A DNA stretch of 64,000 nt from Phycisphaerales bacterium UBA1845. GTDB lineage: Bacteria > Planctomycetota > Phycisphaerae > UBA1845. Below the pieces are notes generated by a model. That model searched no databases, was not told the origin of the DNA, and saw nothing but the letters and a program-made list of their open reading frames with translations. Location: positions 24,976 through 88,975 of the forward strand of contig DDIR01000105.1 in assembly GCA_002338715.1 (NCBI GenBank), written 5' to 3'. Shown in pieces: positions 50,307 through 58,957 of the stretch. The position numbers and the translations under genes were made by a program. Within the stretch, counting starts at the first letter, position 1. The number at the start of each line of letters is the position of its first letter.

Positions 50307-50427
50307 GTCAACGAGTATGGGTTGCAATCTGGTGATTAACTCCGGGTATCATTTTTGATATTTGGCGGCCGCCATCGGAACCGAGGACTTGCTTGTGCTG
50401 CGGGAATCGATTTCGATCGGCCACTAT

Positions 50428-51336
50428 CTATCTGCGCCAGTTGTTCAGTCGCCAATCATATTTGAGGTACGACACACGCCACGTGTCCGTTCGTAACGAC
50501 CGGGCAAGCGAGCTATCTTGCACGTTGTCAGCCGCAAACGTCAAGACACTGCGGCTGGAATTCTTATATTTTGGGTTAATCAGGTCGGATTGGTACCATT
50601 GTATCAATTCTGACACCGACCAATTCTTCTTAGTTGCCTCAAATTGACTACGATTTTTGTCAGTGAGAAACGATTGGGTGGCTCGGTTGAGCTGCTCGTC
50701 GAGACGTTCGGCGACGAATGGTTCGCGGCTTAGGACTGGGCAACCGAGTGCGCAGCAGACGAGGGCGAAGTGGATGCGCGGGTCGCCCTGGTCGGGTGCG
50801 AGTCGTTCGAATTGCTCGCGCTTGCTGGCGTCGAGATCATCCCACTGTCGAAGCATGAATTTCTTTTCGATGTCGTCCAGCGTAAGGCGTATTTTGCCGA
50901 CCTCGAACCGAATGCCGACGAAGAAACCTTTGCTCGCCGGCAAACCCTCGATCGGTTGCTCGACGACGGAAAACGATTCCCATTTCGTTTCGTTATTCGG
51001 CAGTCGCAACGTCACGCCATAGATCGCCAGCGCGTTGTACGCATTGATCCAGAACGCCTTTCGTTCGTCGGATGTCTTCAGTTGATCAAGGTCAAAGTCG
51101 GCGAGCTGACCGACAAACGCAATCAGGTCCGCGTCTGTTTTGGCCGACTTGTAATCAACAAGTCCGGAATGGCTCACGTGGTTTTGCAAGAACTTCGACC
51201 AGCTTTGATCGGTCTGTGCTGTGGCGGCTTGGGGAACCGGTGCGTCCCAAGCCAACACCGGCGCGCCGGCAACGAGCAACGACCCCATGATGACGATCGT
51301 TGCGATTGATCGGATTTGTTTGAAAGGAAATGTCAT
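50428..51336 (-). CDS. Secreted DUF547-family protein
   Basis: A 302-residue exported protein with a signal peptide (about 1-28, ending VLAWDAP). The DUF547 hallmarks are AFWINAYNALAIYGVTL and IHFALVCCALGCPVLSREPF. The family's function is unknown. GGGAG before the ATG at 51336 supports this start; upstream codons would run into the icd leader. It is about 120 bases upstream of the GT2 gene on the same strand and is divergent from icd. Confidence 0.85.
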   Translation of the reverse strand: MTFPFKQIRSIATIVIMGSLLVAGAPVLAWDAPVPQAATAQTDQSWSKFLQNHVSHSGLVDYKSAKTDADLIAFVGQLADFDLDQLKTSDERKAFWINAYNALAIYGVTLRLPNNETKWESFSVVEQPIEGLPASKGFFVGIRFEVGKIRLTLDDIEKKFMLRQWDDLDASKREQFERLAPDQGDPRIHFALVCCALGCPVLSREPFVAERLDEQLNRATQSFLTDKNRSQFEATKKNWSVSELIQWYQSDLINPKYKNSSRSVLTFAADNVQDSSLARSLRTDTWRVSYLKYDWRLNNWRR

Positions 51337-51468
51337 GCCGCTCCCGTTCGATGCGGCTGATCGAATCCGTTCGGCAGTCGCTGGGTCACAATCCAAGTCA
51401 AGCCCGGACCTCCAACGGCTCGATTTTAGGCGAAACACGACCAACGGTCCAACAGCCGGGCCGTCGCG

Positions 51469-51497
51469 TTGACACTTTCGGAGGCGACCGTTACGAT
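51469..51497 (+). promoter_or_regulatory. Strong sigma70-like promoter for icd
   Basis: TTGACA at 51469-51474, 17 bases, TACGAT at 51492-51497; the transcript would start about 60 bases before the icd ATG. Confidence 0.6.
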
Positions 51498-51564
51498 CCG
51501 CGACTCGCCTGTCAGCCGACAAAATGTGTCAATTTTCAGGGAATTTTTGCAAGGATCAGACACG

Positions 51565-52830
51565 ATGAACACCGCTTCAGCAGAACTCAAACCACCAACA
51601 TCGGGCGCCACCATCACCATGGGCAAAGACGGTTTGAACGTCCCCAACAACCCGATCATTCCGTTCATCGAAGGCGATGGCATTGGGCGGGATATCTGGC
51701 GGGCATCGGTTCGCGTGTTTGATGCGGCTGTCGAAAAAGCGTACGGCGGCGAACGCAAAATCGAATGGTACGAAGTGCTCGCGGGCGAGAAGGCGCACAA
51801 CGCCACCGGGTCATGGCTGCCCGATGAAACACTCAAGGCGTTTGAAACCTATCTCGTCGGAATCAAAGGTCCGCTGACGACGCCGGTGGGCGGTGGTATT
51901 CGTTCGCTGAACGTGGCCCTTCGTCAGCAGCTTGATCTTTATACGTGCCTGCGTCCGGTGCAATACTTCACGGGCGTGCCGTCACCGGTGAAGCATCCTG
52001 AGAAAACCGACATGGTCATCTTCCGCGAGAACTCGGAAGACATCTATGCGGGCATCGAATTTGAAAACGGTACGGAAGACAACAAACGCTTCATGAAGTT
52101 CTTCCAAGCCGAATTCCCGGCGATGTTCAAGAAGATCCGCTTCCCCGAATCGTCGGGCATCGGCATCAAGCCGGTCAGCCAGGAAGGCACCGAGCGCATC
52201 GTCAAAGCCGCGATCAAGTACGCGATCGACAACGACAAGCCGTCGGTCACCTTGATCCACAAAGGCAACATCATGAAGTTCACCGAGGGCGGCTTCCGCG
52301 ACTGGGGTTACCAGGTTTCGAAAGATCACTTCGGCGCAACCGAACTCGACGGCGGTCCGTGGACGCACTTTAAGAATCCCAAGACCGGCAAGCAGATCAT
52401 CGTCAAGGACGTCATCGCCGATGCGTTCCTCCAGCAGATTCTCACACGGCCGGCAGAGTACAGCGTGATCACCACGATGAACCTCAACGGTGACTACATC
52501 TCCGACGCGCTGGCGGCGTGTGTCGGCGGCATCGGTATCGCACCGGGCGGTAACATCAACTACGACACCGGCACCGCGATCTTCGAAGCGACGCACGGAA
52601 CTGCTCCCAAGTACGCTGACCAGGACAAGGTCAACCCCGGTTCGGTGATTCTTTCGGGTGAGATGATGTTTCGTTATCTCGGTTGGAAGGAAGCAGCCGA
52701 CGCCGTGATCAAGGGCATCGACGGTGCGATCGGCGCGAAGACGGTCACGTACGACTTCCACCGTCAGATGGAAGGCGCGACGTTGCTCAAGTGCAGCGAA
52801 TTCGGTGACGCGGTCATCAAGCACATGTAA
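51565..52830 (+). CDS. icd: NADP-dependent isocitrate dehydrogenase
   Basis: A 421-residue enzyme of the TCA cycle making 2-oxoglutarate. [18 protein letters not shown] at the N-terminus, the isocitrate-binding [50 protein letters not shown] and the metal-binding [13 protein letters not shown] follow the E. coli-type NADP enzyme over its full length. The late [18 protein letters not shown] region also fits. AAGGA lies upstream of the ATG at 51565. It is followed by an inverted-repeat element. Confidence 0.95.
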   Translation: MNTASAELKPPTSGATITMGKDGLNVPNNPIIPFIEGDGIGRDIWRASVRVFDAAVEKAYGGERKIEWYEVLAGEKAHNATGSWLPDETLKAFETYLVGIKGPLTTPVGGGIRSLNVALRQQLDLYTCLRPVQYFTGVPSPVKHPEKTDMVIFRENSEDIYAGIEFENGTEDNKRFMKFFQAEFPAMFKKIRFPESSGIGIKPVSQEGTERIVKAAIKYAIDNDKPSVTLIHKGNIMKFTEGGFRDWGYQVSKDHFGATELDGGPWTHFKNPKTGKQIIVKDVIADAFLQQILTRPAEYSVITTMNLNGDYISDALAACVGGIGIAPGGNINYDTGTAIFEATHGTAPKYADQDKVNPGSVILSGEMMFRYLGWKEAADAVIKGIDGAIGAKTVTYDFHRQMEGATLLKCSEFGDAVIKHM

Positions 52831-52858
52831 GATCTAGACGTTCGCAGGCAACGTCGTT

Positions 52859-52924
52859 GTAGGGTGGGCCATGCCCACCGCCGTTCGAATCGCAACAACA
52901 AATGGTGGGCACGGCCCACCCTAC
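52859..52924. repeat. CGTAGGGTG inverted-repeat element, copy 5 (opposite orientation)
   Basis: Arms 52859-52879 and 52904-52924 with one mismatch. The loop reads as the reverse complement of copies 3 and 4, so this copy is inverted relative to them. It lies between icd and the aldo/keto reductase. Confidence 0.87.
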
Positions 52925-52938
52925 GGTGCGGAGGCGTG

Positions 52939-53925
52939 ATGGAAAAGAGACGACTTGGCCATAGCGGCATTGAAGTTTCCGAGGTCAGTCTCGGTTGTTG
53001 GACGATGGGCGGACCCAACTGGTCGCAGGGTAATCCGGTTGGCTGGGCGGATGTCGATGAATCCGAGTGCATCGAAGCCGTGCACCACGCGCTCGATCGC
53101 GGCGTCAACCACTTCGACAATGCCGACGTGTATGGCAACGGCCGAGCTGAGCGGATGTTGGCCAAGGCTTTGGGCGAAAGGCGCAAGGACGTGATCGTCG
53201 CGACGAAGGTCGGTCACTTCAAGGGCACCGCGATCAACGCCTATGATCCGCTGCACATCCGTCATCAATGCGAGCAGTCGCTGCGCAATTTGAACACCGA
53301 CTACGTCGACGTTTATTATTTCCACCACGGCGACTTCGGCGAAGGCGACATGTATGTCGATGGCGCGGTCGAGGTGGCCAACCGTTTGAAGGACGAAGGC
53401 AAGATTCGCGCGATCGGGTTGAGCGCATACAGCGACGACGACTTCACACGCCTCGTCCCCAAGATCAAACCGACGGCACTGCAAAGCTGGGCCCACTGCA
53501 TGGACGACGGTTTTATTCGAAGCGGCGGGGCGGTGCAGAAACTTCTCGAAGCGTACGACATGGCCTTCGTCGCCTTCAGCCCGCTGAACCAGGGGATTTT
53601 GCTCGGTAAGTACAGCAGCGAAAAAGCGCCGTCATTTCCAGAAGGCGACATCCGTAGCAGCCGCGACAAATTCAAAGCGGACAAACTCCAAGCCGCCAAC
53701 GTCTGCATCGATCAGATCAAGTCGATGTTCGGTTCGTCGATTGAAGAGATGGCCCGCGTGGCGCTGCAATATGTGCTTGCACATGATCGCGTCGCGTGCG
53801 TCATTCCAGGCTTTCGCAACAAGCGACAGGTCGAGTGCAACCTCGCGGCGGCTGGCAAACCACTGAGCGATGCCGAAGTGCGCACGATCCGCGACATCTA
53901 CGAAGCGTGCCCGGTCGGCCAATAG
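52939..53925 (+). CDS. Aldo/keto reductase
   Basis: A 328-residue TIM-barrel NADPH-dependent oxidoreductase. MEKRRLGHSGIEVSEVSLGC at the N-terminus, the catalytic Asp and Tyr in NHFDNADVYGNGRAE, Lys in IVATKVGH, and the C-terminal cofactor motif VIPGFRNKRQVECNLAA are present. The expected catalytic His lies in VYYFHHGD. GGAGG precedes the ATG at 52939; a longer reading frame to 52864 reads through the inverted-repeat element and is rejected. The substrate is not predictable. It is convergent with pgeF, with one base between the stop codons. Confidence 0.9.
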   Translation: MEKRRLGHSGIEVSEVSLGCWTMGGPNWSQGNPVGWADVDESECIEAVHHALDRGVNHFDNADVYGNGRAERMLAKALGERRKDVIVATKVGHFKGTAINAYDPLHIRHQCEQSLRNLNTDYVDVYYFHHGDFGEGDMYVDGAVEVANRLKDEGKIRAIGLSAYSDDDFTRLVPKIKPTALQSWAHCMDDGFIRSGGAVQKLLEAYDMAFVAFSPLNQGILLGKYSSEKAPSFPEGDIRSSRDKFKADKLQAANVCIDQIKSMFGSSIEEMARVALQYVLAHDRVACVIPGFRNKRQVECNLAAAGKPLSDAEVRTIRDIYEACPVGQ

Positions 53926-53926
53926 G

Positions 53927-54721
53927 TCACGCGATTTTTGCTAATAGCGCAGCTTGCCCGGCATTGGGGCCCTGCCGCCGGTAGGAATAAAACCGCGTGT
54001 CGCAGATCGTGCATTGCGACGGCAAAGCGATACGCTCGGGCGCAATCCCGCACTGCTCCAACTGCTGGGCGATCATCAACGGTAAATTGAGATAGAGTTT
54101 CGATTCGGCGGTTGCCTTTCGCAGAACCGTTGATGCGTCAACCGCGCTGGCTTCGGCCTGCATCGCGACGTCTTCCTTGATTTCATAGCAGCATCCACCG
54201 GCGCAAGGTCCGATCGTTGCGCTTGCGTTGGACATGTTCGCACCGAATTTGTCGGTCATCGTCGCAATCAAGGAGGCGACGACGTTCAGGCACGAGCCTT
54301 TCCATCCGCTGTGTGCAAGGCCAAGAATTTTTCGGGCAGGGTCGAACACCATCACCGTCGGGCAGTCAGCCGTGAAGGCCATGAGGGTGACGTTTGGATC
54401 GTCGGTCGCGAATCCATCCACGCCGTCAAAGACGCGGTTTCCGTCGCGCGCACCGACTGCGGCGATGTTCGTGTCATGGGCCTGTTTCGCGCAGACGAGT
54501 TGGGCCACCGATGAACCGATTGCATCGCAAGCGCTCGCACGTCGGGTAATGGTCTGGTCGGTATCGCTCCCGCTTGTCGTGGACATGTTGCAGCCGAGCG
54601 GTGCAAACACATGTTGCAAGCCGGCGATGTCGCTGGCGAATGATGAACGCCAATATATTGCGGCTGGATCTTTGGGCGGCGACCATCCGGCGCTTGCATA
54701 TTGGAGCGGTGCGGGCGTCAC
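53927..54721 (-). CDS. pgeF: PgeF/YfiH-family polyphenol oxidase-like protein
   Basis: A 264-residue protein of the multicopper-polyphenol-oxidase-like family, now known in several bacteria as a peptidoglycan-editing or purine-nucleoside factor. The metal ligands are in VCAKQAHDTNIA, FTADCPTVMVFDP and LAHSGWKGSCLN, followed by GPCAGGCCYEI and YSYRRQGPNAGQ. The GTG start overlaps the TGA of the alcohol dehydrogenase gene (GTGA at 54718-54721), so it is translated together with it. Confidence 0.88.
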   Translation of the reverse strand: MTPAPLQYASAGWSPPKDPAAIYWRSSFASDIAGLQHVFAPLGCNMSTTSGSDTDQTITRRASACDAIGSSVAQLVCAKQAHDTNIAAVGARDGNRVFDGVDGFATDDPNVTLMAFTADCPTVMVFDPARKILGLAHSGWKGSCLNVVASLIATMTDKFGANMSNASATIGPCAGGCCYEIKEDVAMQAEASAVDASTVLRKATAESKLYLNLPLMIAQQLEQCGIAPERIALPSQCTICDTRFYSYRRQGPNAGQAALLAKIA

Positions 54722-55674
54722 GGATTAATCTTAAGAAGCACTTTGACGGTGTTTGGTTTGGCGTTGATTTCAAACGCTTCGAGTCCGCGCTCGATGCCGA
54801 TGGTGCGGGAGATCATCGAGCGCACGTCGATTTGCCTTCGGGCGAGTGAGGCGATGGCGTCGGCGAAGGGGCCGCAGCGACTGCCGACGATATTGACTTC
54901 GTTGATCACCGTCGGCGCCAGGTCGATCTTGCCGCCATCGGCGTAGGTGCTCTTGAGGACGATCGTTCCGCGCGGGCGCACCATCTGCTGCGCGATCGCC
55001 AACCCCTGCGGCGAACCGGTGCATTCGATCACCACATCGCGATCATTACGCGGCGCAAGGCGCTGCACGTCGATCGATTGAATGTGTTTCTTTTCGGCCA
55101 ACTCCAGCGTGTGCGGGTTGCGGCCGACCACATCGAGGCGGCAGTCCAGAGTCGAAATAACCTGGGCGATGAGCAGCCCAAGCTTGCCGCTACCAACCAC
55201 GCTGACGTGCATGCGTTCATCGAGCGGAACCTGCTTGATCACCTGCCAGGCGGCTGCTAACGGTTCGACGAAGACGGCTTCCTCGTCGGAGACGCTGTCG
55301 GGGATTTCGTGCAGGTTTCGCACGGGCATGGTGACGAAATCTGCGAAGCACCCGTCCTTGTTGAGAATGCCCAGCACGGTGCGGTTGGGGCAGTGGTTGG
55401 ACAAACCGGCTTGGCACATGGGGCACGATTGACAAACGCAATTGATTTCGCAGGCGACGCGCTTGCCGACCCACGCATCGGGACCGGTAACGACTTCGCC
55501 GACCATCTCATGCCCGAGCACGCCCTTAAAGCCCATGTACCCTTGCATGAGCGCTTCATCGGTGCTGCAGATGCCCGCATAGCGCACCTTGACGAGGCAC
55601 TCTTTCTCGGCTGGCACCGGGTCGGGGTAGTCGTCGCGAAAGGACAACGTTTTGTCGAATACGAGTGCTCTCAA
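54718..55674 (-). CDS. Zinc-dependent alcohol dehydrogenase-family protein
   Basis: A 318-residue medium-chain dehydrogenase. The catalytic Cys is in AGICSTDEAL, then LGHEMVGEV, the structural zinc site CQSCPMCQAGLSNHC, FVEPLAAAW and the NAD-binding VVGSGKLGLLIAQVI. The start is uncertain: TTG at 55674 lies 16 bases after the preceding gene; a longer start at 55806 would lie inside that gene and is rejected. It is slightly shorter than usual. It sits between a HEAT lipoprotein gene and pgeF on the same strand. The substrate is unknown; L-threonine or sorbitol-type dehydrogenases are possible. Confidence 0.83.
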   Translation of the reverse strand: MRALVFDKTLSFRDDYPDPVPAEKECLVKVRYAGICSTDEALMQGYMGFKGVLGHEMVGEVVTGPDAWVGKRVACEINCVCQSCPMCQAGLSNHCPNRTVLGILNKDGCFADFVTMPVRNLHEIPDSVSDEEAVFVEPLAAAWQVIKQVPLDERMHVSVVGSGKLGLLIAQVISTLDCRLDVVGRNPHTLELAEKKHIQSIDVQRLAPRNDRDVVIECTGSPQGLAIAQQMVRPRGTIVLKSTYADGGKIDLAPTVINEVNIVGSRCGPFADAIASLARRQIDVRSMISRTIGIERGLEAFEINAKPNTVKVLLKINP

Positions 55675-55690
55675 GCTGGGATTCCCGAAG

Positions 55691-56521
55691 TTACTTGTTC
55701 CAGTTGAACCACGATCGTTTTTCTGATTTCTGCGCCCCAGCGTCAGCCGGTGCATTCGCAAACGGATCAGCCACCCCGGACACGAAGTGTTGCCAATCCT
55801 CGGCATTGCAATCGTACGATTCGCCGGTGAGCCGGTGTAACGATTTTTCGGCTTCGTAGCAAATCCCGAAATCGCGCTGGTTGAGTGCCAGGATCAAAAT
55901 GTCCAACGATTGTCGCGTCGGAAAGCAGCCGAGCATGCGAACGGCTTCGAGTCGCACGTGGCGCGAGCGATCATTTTCGACGATCTGACCGGCCAGGTTC
56001 ACCGACGGTGCAAGTTGCTCGGCTGGTGTGCGATCGGTTTCGATGCAGTTGCGAATTGTCTTTATCGCCATCGATCGGACCGACGCATTGTCTGCCGGAA
56101 GCTTTCGGTCAACGTCGGCTTGGACAATTGCGAGGGCGGTGTCGCACGATTCGGGCGTTTGCGATTGATCCAGCACAAGCATCGCCGCCGATCGCACCGG
56201 TTCGCTTTCATCCTGGTTGGCCACGTCGATCAGTGTTTGAATCACGCGGGCATCGGTCAGGTGCTTGCTTTCACCGAGTCGGTGGATCGCGCCGCGTCGT
56301 TCGTCGGCCGATGGATCGTTCGTCGCGACGGTGATGTAATGGTCGACATCGCCCGAGGTGAGCAGCATCGTCGGTTTGTGATCGCGAATCTTGCCGGCGC
56401 ACCCGGTCAGCGCGAACAATCCAACCGTACCAATCGCAACCATCAGCCGAGGCGACGTCAGCCGGCATCTTTGTGCGGGGAGTGCAATTCGGGCGAAGCG
56501 GGTCTTGGGTGGGCGAATCAT
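55691..56521 (-). CDS. HEAT-repeat lipoprotein
   Basis: A 276-residue protein with a long basic N-terminus, a hydrophobic stretch and the lipobox FALTGC near residue 40, so it is probably a lipoprotein. The mature part is helical pairs of HEAT type (VIQTLIDVANQDESEPVRSA, SVRSMAIKTIRNCIETD, HVRLEAVRMLGCFPTRQSL), ending in a short Trp-rich tail (SWFNWNK). HEAT lipoproteins act as protein scaffolds in the periplasm; no partner is known here. It is divergent from the BamD-like gene and directly upstream of the alcohol dehydrogenase gene. Confidence 0.75.
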   Translation of the reverse strand: MIRPPKTRFARIALPAQRCRLTSPRLMVAIGTVGLFALTGCAGKIRDHKPTMLLTSGDVDHYITVATNDPSADERRGAIHRLGESKHLTDARVIQTLIDVANQDESEPVRSAAMLVLDQSQTPESCDTALAIVQADVDRKLPADNASVRSMAIKTIRNCIETDRTPAEQLAPSVNLAGQIVENDRSRHVRLEAVRMLGCFPTRQSLDILILALNQRDFGICYEAEKSLHRLTGESYDCNAEDWQHFVSGVADPFANAPADAGAQKSEKRSWFNWNK

Positions 56522-56920
56522 GACGCAGATGGGGATGACTCCGGGATCTGGCGATGCGATCGAAATCTGTGATGTATTGAATTGTCAGCCAACGCAAATT
56601 ACCACCTTTGTCAAACCCGCTCAATGGACATATCCGCGTGATGCATGCGGGGCGGCTGTGAATCAATGGGTCGCGGGGCGGCTTGGCCATAGACGACACC
56701 GCCAAGCGCTCTTACAATGCAAATCGCCCGTTTTGAGATGACCGGAACCTGAGATGGATCGCATGCAAGCAGGTTCAGCCGACGTTGACTGGCGGGCAGG
56801 CAAATCTGCACGAATTCGATCGGGTCAAGAATTGGTCCAACAGGGTCATGAACGGGCCCGACAGGGTCTTGAATTGGCATGATTCGCTGTTGCGTGCCTT
56901 CTGGAAAAGGAGTTCGCTCA
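56522..56920. other. Divergent intergenic region, 399 bases
   Basis: Between the HEAT lipoprotein and the BamD-like gene. It contains the 21-base tandem repeat at 56818-56880. I see no confident promoter or RNA gene in the rest. Confidence 0.5.
56818..56880. repeat. Three tandem 21-base units before the BamD-like gene
   Basis: Three consecutive imperfect 21-base units (56818-56838, 56839-56859, 56860-56880), each containing CAGGGTC or CGGGTCA followed by A/T-GAA. On the plus strand they would encode DRVKNWS, NRVMNGP, DRVLNWH, a 7-residue repeat. Confidence 0.75.
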
Positions 56921-58114
56921 TTGTTCAATCCGACTTCGAAGCGACATGCATGGGCCGTGCGCGGTGCTCGGTGGGGGTTGTTGCTGCTGATGTGCGGCTT
57001 CGTCTTGTTGTCGGTTGCGGTTGACGCCAAAGCTCAGGACGCAGAACCGCAGCGGGCCGAGACCATGGAGTTCGACCCTTCGACGGGTCAGTGGACCGAG
57101 GTGTTGCCCCCGGTTCCCGGAACGCCCGAAGGGGATTTGCGCCTCGCCCGCGCAGAGCATGCCCGTGGTGAGCACAAGCAAACCGTCAAAGCCATCAAGA
57201 ATTGGTTCAAAACGTATGGCGACATGGATCCGCTTCGTCCGGAAGCGGTGCTCCTGCGAAGTCACGCCAGGATCGCGCTGAAGGATTACTACAAGACCTA
57301 CAAAGAACTCCAGGAATTCCTCAGCGAGTTTTCGGGAACGAACTACGAAAACGAAGCGTTGAACATGCAGTTCGTCATCGCCGAAGTTTTCCTCTCGGGC
57401 ACCAAGCGAAAGTTTCTGGGCATGCGGATTTTGCGGGCCGATGACATTGGCCTGCGCATTCTCGATGACATCGTCGCCAACGATCCCGATTCGCAGTTGG
57501 CAGAGTTGGCCACCGTGACGAAAGCCCGCTACTACTTCGCCGAAGGTGACTACGCATTCGCCGAGCAGGAATACGGATTCCTGATTCAGCAGTATCCTCG
57601 AAGTCGCTACGTGCGACAGTCGCTGTTGCAGGGTGCGTACGCGGCGCAGGCGAGCTTCACCGGCATCGATTTCGACGATGCCCCGCTCATTGAAGCCGAG
57701 GAGCGTTTCCGTCGATACGTTTCGCTTTATCCCGGGTCAGCCGAGCAGGAAGGGATTGGACTTCTGCTCGACGGCATCAGCGAGACGCGTGCCGAAAAAG
57801 AGCTGAGCATCGGCAAGTACTACGAGAAGGTCGGGCGTTTGAAAGCCGCGCGGTTTTACTACCGTTCGACGCAGACCAATTGGCCCGATACGGTGGCTGC
57901 GATCGGTGCGACCGAGCGTCTCCAGGCGTTGGTAGGCGTGGAATCGCCCGAGGATGTCGAGACCACCAGCCCGCCGGCAGACGACTTTTCGCCGACGAAC
58001 GATCCGGCATCGGATGAGACGATCAAAGACGCAATCGAGCAGCGACCCAGTGCCGCGCGAATGAGTCAGGTACCCGGTGATCAGGTCGCGATGCTCGAGA
58101 TGTATCCGCAATAG
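56921..58114 (+). CDS. BamD-like outer-membrane assembly TPR protein
   Basis: A 397-residue exported protein. Signal peptide with hydrophobic core WGLLLLMCGFVLLSVAV (residues about 17-33) without a clear lipobox. Residues about 80-340 are TPRs: LARAEHARGEHKQTVKAIKN, AEGDYAFAEQEYGFLIQQYP and others in the BamD/YbgF style. A Pro/Thr-rich acidic tail follows. It probably takes part in outer-membrane protein assembly. The TTG at 56921 is preferred because AAAAGGAG lies 8 bases upstream; the ATG at 56879 lies in the tandem repeat. An LptE-like gene follows 66 bases later. Confidence 0.72.
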   Translation: MFNPTSKRHAWAVRGARWGLLLLMCGFVLLSVAVDAKAQDAEPQRAETMEFDPSTGQWTEVLPPVPGTPEGDLRLARAEHARGEHKQTVKAIKNWFKTYGDMDPLRPEAVLLRSHARIALKDYYKTYKELQEFLSEFSGTNYENEALNMQFVIAEVFLSGTKRKFLGMRILRADDIGLRILDDIVANDPDSQLAELATVTKARYYFAEGDYAFAEQEYGFLIQQYPRSRYVRQSLLQGAYAAQASFTGIDFDDAPLIEAEERFRRYVSLYPGSAEQEGIGLLLDGISETRAEKELSIGKYYEKVGRLKAARFYYRSTQTNWPDTVAAIGATERLQALVGVESPEDVETTSPPADDFSPTNDPASDETIKDAIEQRPSAARMSQVPGDQVAMLEMYPQ

Positions 58115-58180
58115 GTTCAGTCGAAACACCGTTTGGTCTTGCGGAATCTTCAGAGGTTCCCAGCCAGGAATGGAGTCAGG

Positions 58181-58747
58181 ATGGCAAGGGCCCGAAAATA
58201 TCGATGCTTGACGCTTGTGCTGCTGATGATGGGCGGACTTACAACCGGCTGCGGATATTCGGCGAAGCGGCCTTTTTCTGCCGATATCGATACTGTCTGC
58301 GTCGAAATGCTGCATTCGCGTGAGTTTCGCCGCGAGTTGGAATTTCACCTGACCGAAGCGCTGGTCAAGCGTATTGAGATGGATACGCCGTACAAGATCG
58401 CCGATCGTCAGGTAGCCGACACGGTTTTCAGCGGTGAAATCCTCGAGGTTCGCCAGAACGTTCTGGGCAACCAGTTCCAGACGGACGATCCGCGGGCGAT
58501 CGGGACGTCGGTTGTGCTGCGGTATCGGTGGCAGGACCAGCGAACCGGGGAAATCCTCGTGGAGATGCCCCGATTCGTGCACATGGACAGCTATATCCCC
58601 ACTGTGGGGGAATCGTTTACCTCCGGTGTTGCGATTCGCTCTCTCGACAGGATGGCCGAGCGGATCGTCGAAACGATGGAAATCGATTGGCAACCGGGCG
58701 AATCCGATTGGGAAACCGATGGGCAACCCGGTGAAACCGATAGGTAA
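58181..58747 (+). CDS. lptE: LptE-like LPS assembly lipoprotein
   Basis: A 188-residue lipoprotein. Signal peptide with lipobox LTTGC (Cys at about residue 24), then GYSAKRPFSADIDTVCVEML and ELEFHLTEALVKRIEMDTPYK, the LptE-family pattern of a short beta-rich protein that plugs the LptD barrel. The C-terminal 20 residues are a degenerate repeat (QPGESDW, QPGETDR). GGAG lies before the ATG at 58181. The gene lies between BamD-like and ftsH, and with kdsB elsewhere implies LPS. LptD is not in the window. Confidence 0.72.
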   Translation: MARARKYRCLTLVLLMMGGLTTGCGYSAKRPFSADIDTVCVEMLHSREFRRELEFHLTEALVKRIEMDTPYKIADRQVADTVFSGEILEVRQNVLGNQFQTDDPRAIGTSVVLRYRWQDQRTGEILVEMPRFVHMDSYIPTVGESFTSGVAIRSLDRMAERIVETMEIDWQPGESDWETDGQPGETDR

Positions 58748-58957
58748 CACCGATATCGTTCGATTCTGAAATTGGAATCTCTGCCATGAGATTCCTACGA
58801 TACCTGTGATGGGTTTCCGCAGAGATGGCGGAAACGCTGGCTTGTATATCCCGCAAAGTTGGCCCACAAGAGAGAGGGGCAAGAGAGGGGTTTGCCCAGC
58901 GACGACTCAATCGCATGACCATCCGTGGTCAGTCAGCCGCCTAGGAGAGCAAACAAC

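Noticed and set aside
56818..56880. Possible CRISPR array
   Set aside because: Only three adjacent 21-base units with no spacers and no cas genes.
56785..57024. 79-codon frame starting TTG at 56785 and overlapping the BamD-like gene
   Set aside because: Not called as a gene, because beyond the 7-residue repeat it overlaps a better-supported gene in another frame; kept only as a finding.
57737..58882. Minus-strand frame with repeated PIGF units
   Set aside because: The repeats are the complement of the degenerate tail repeats of the LptE-like gene; no other sign of coding.
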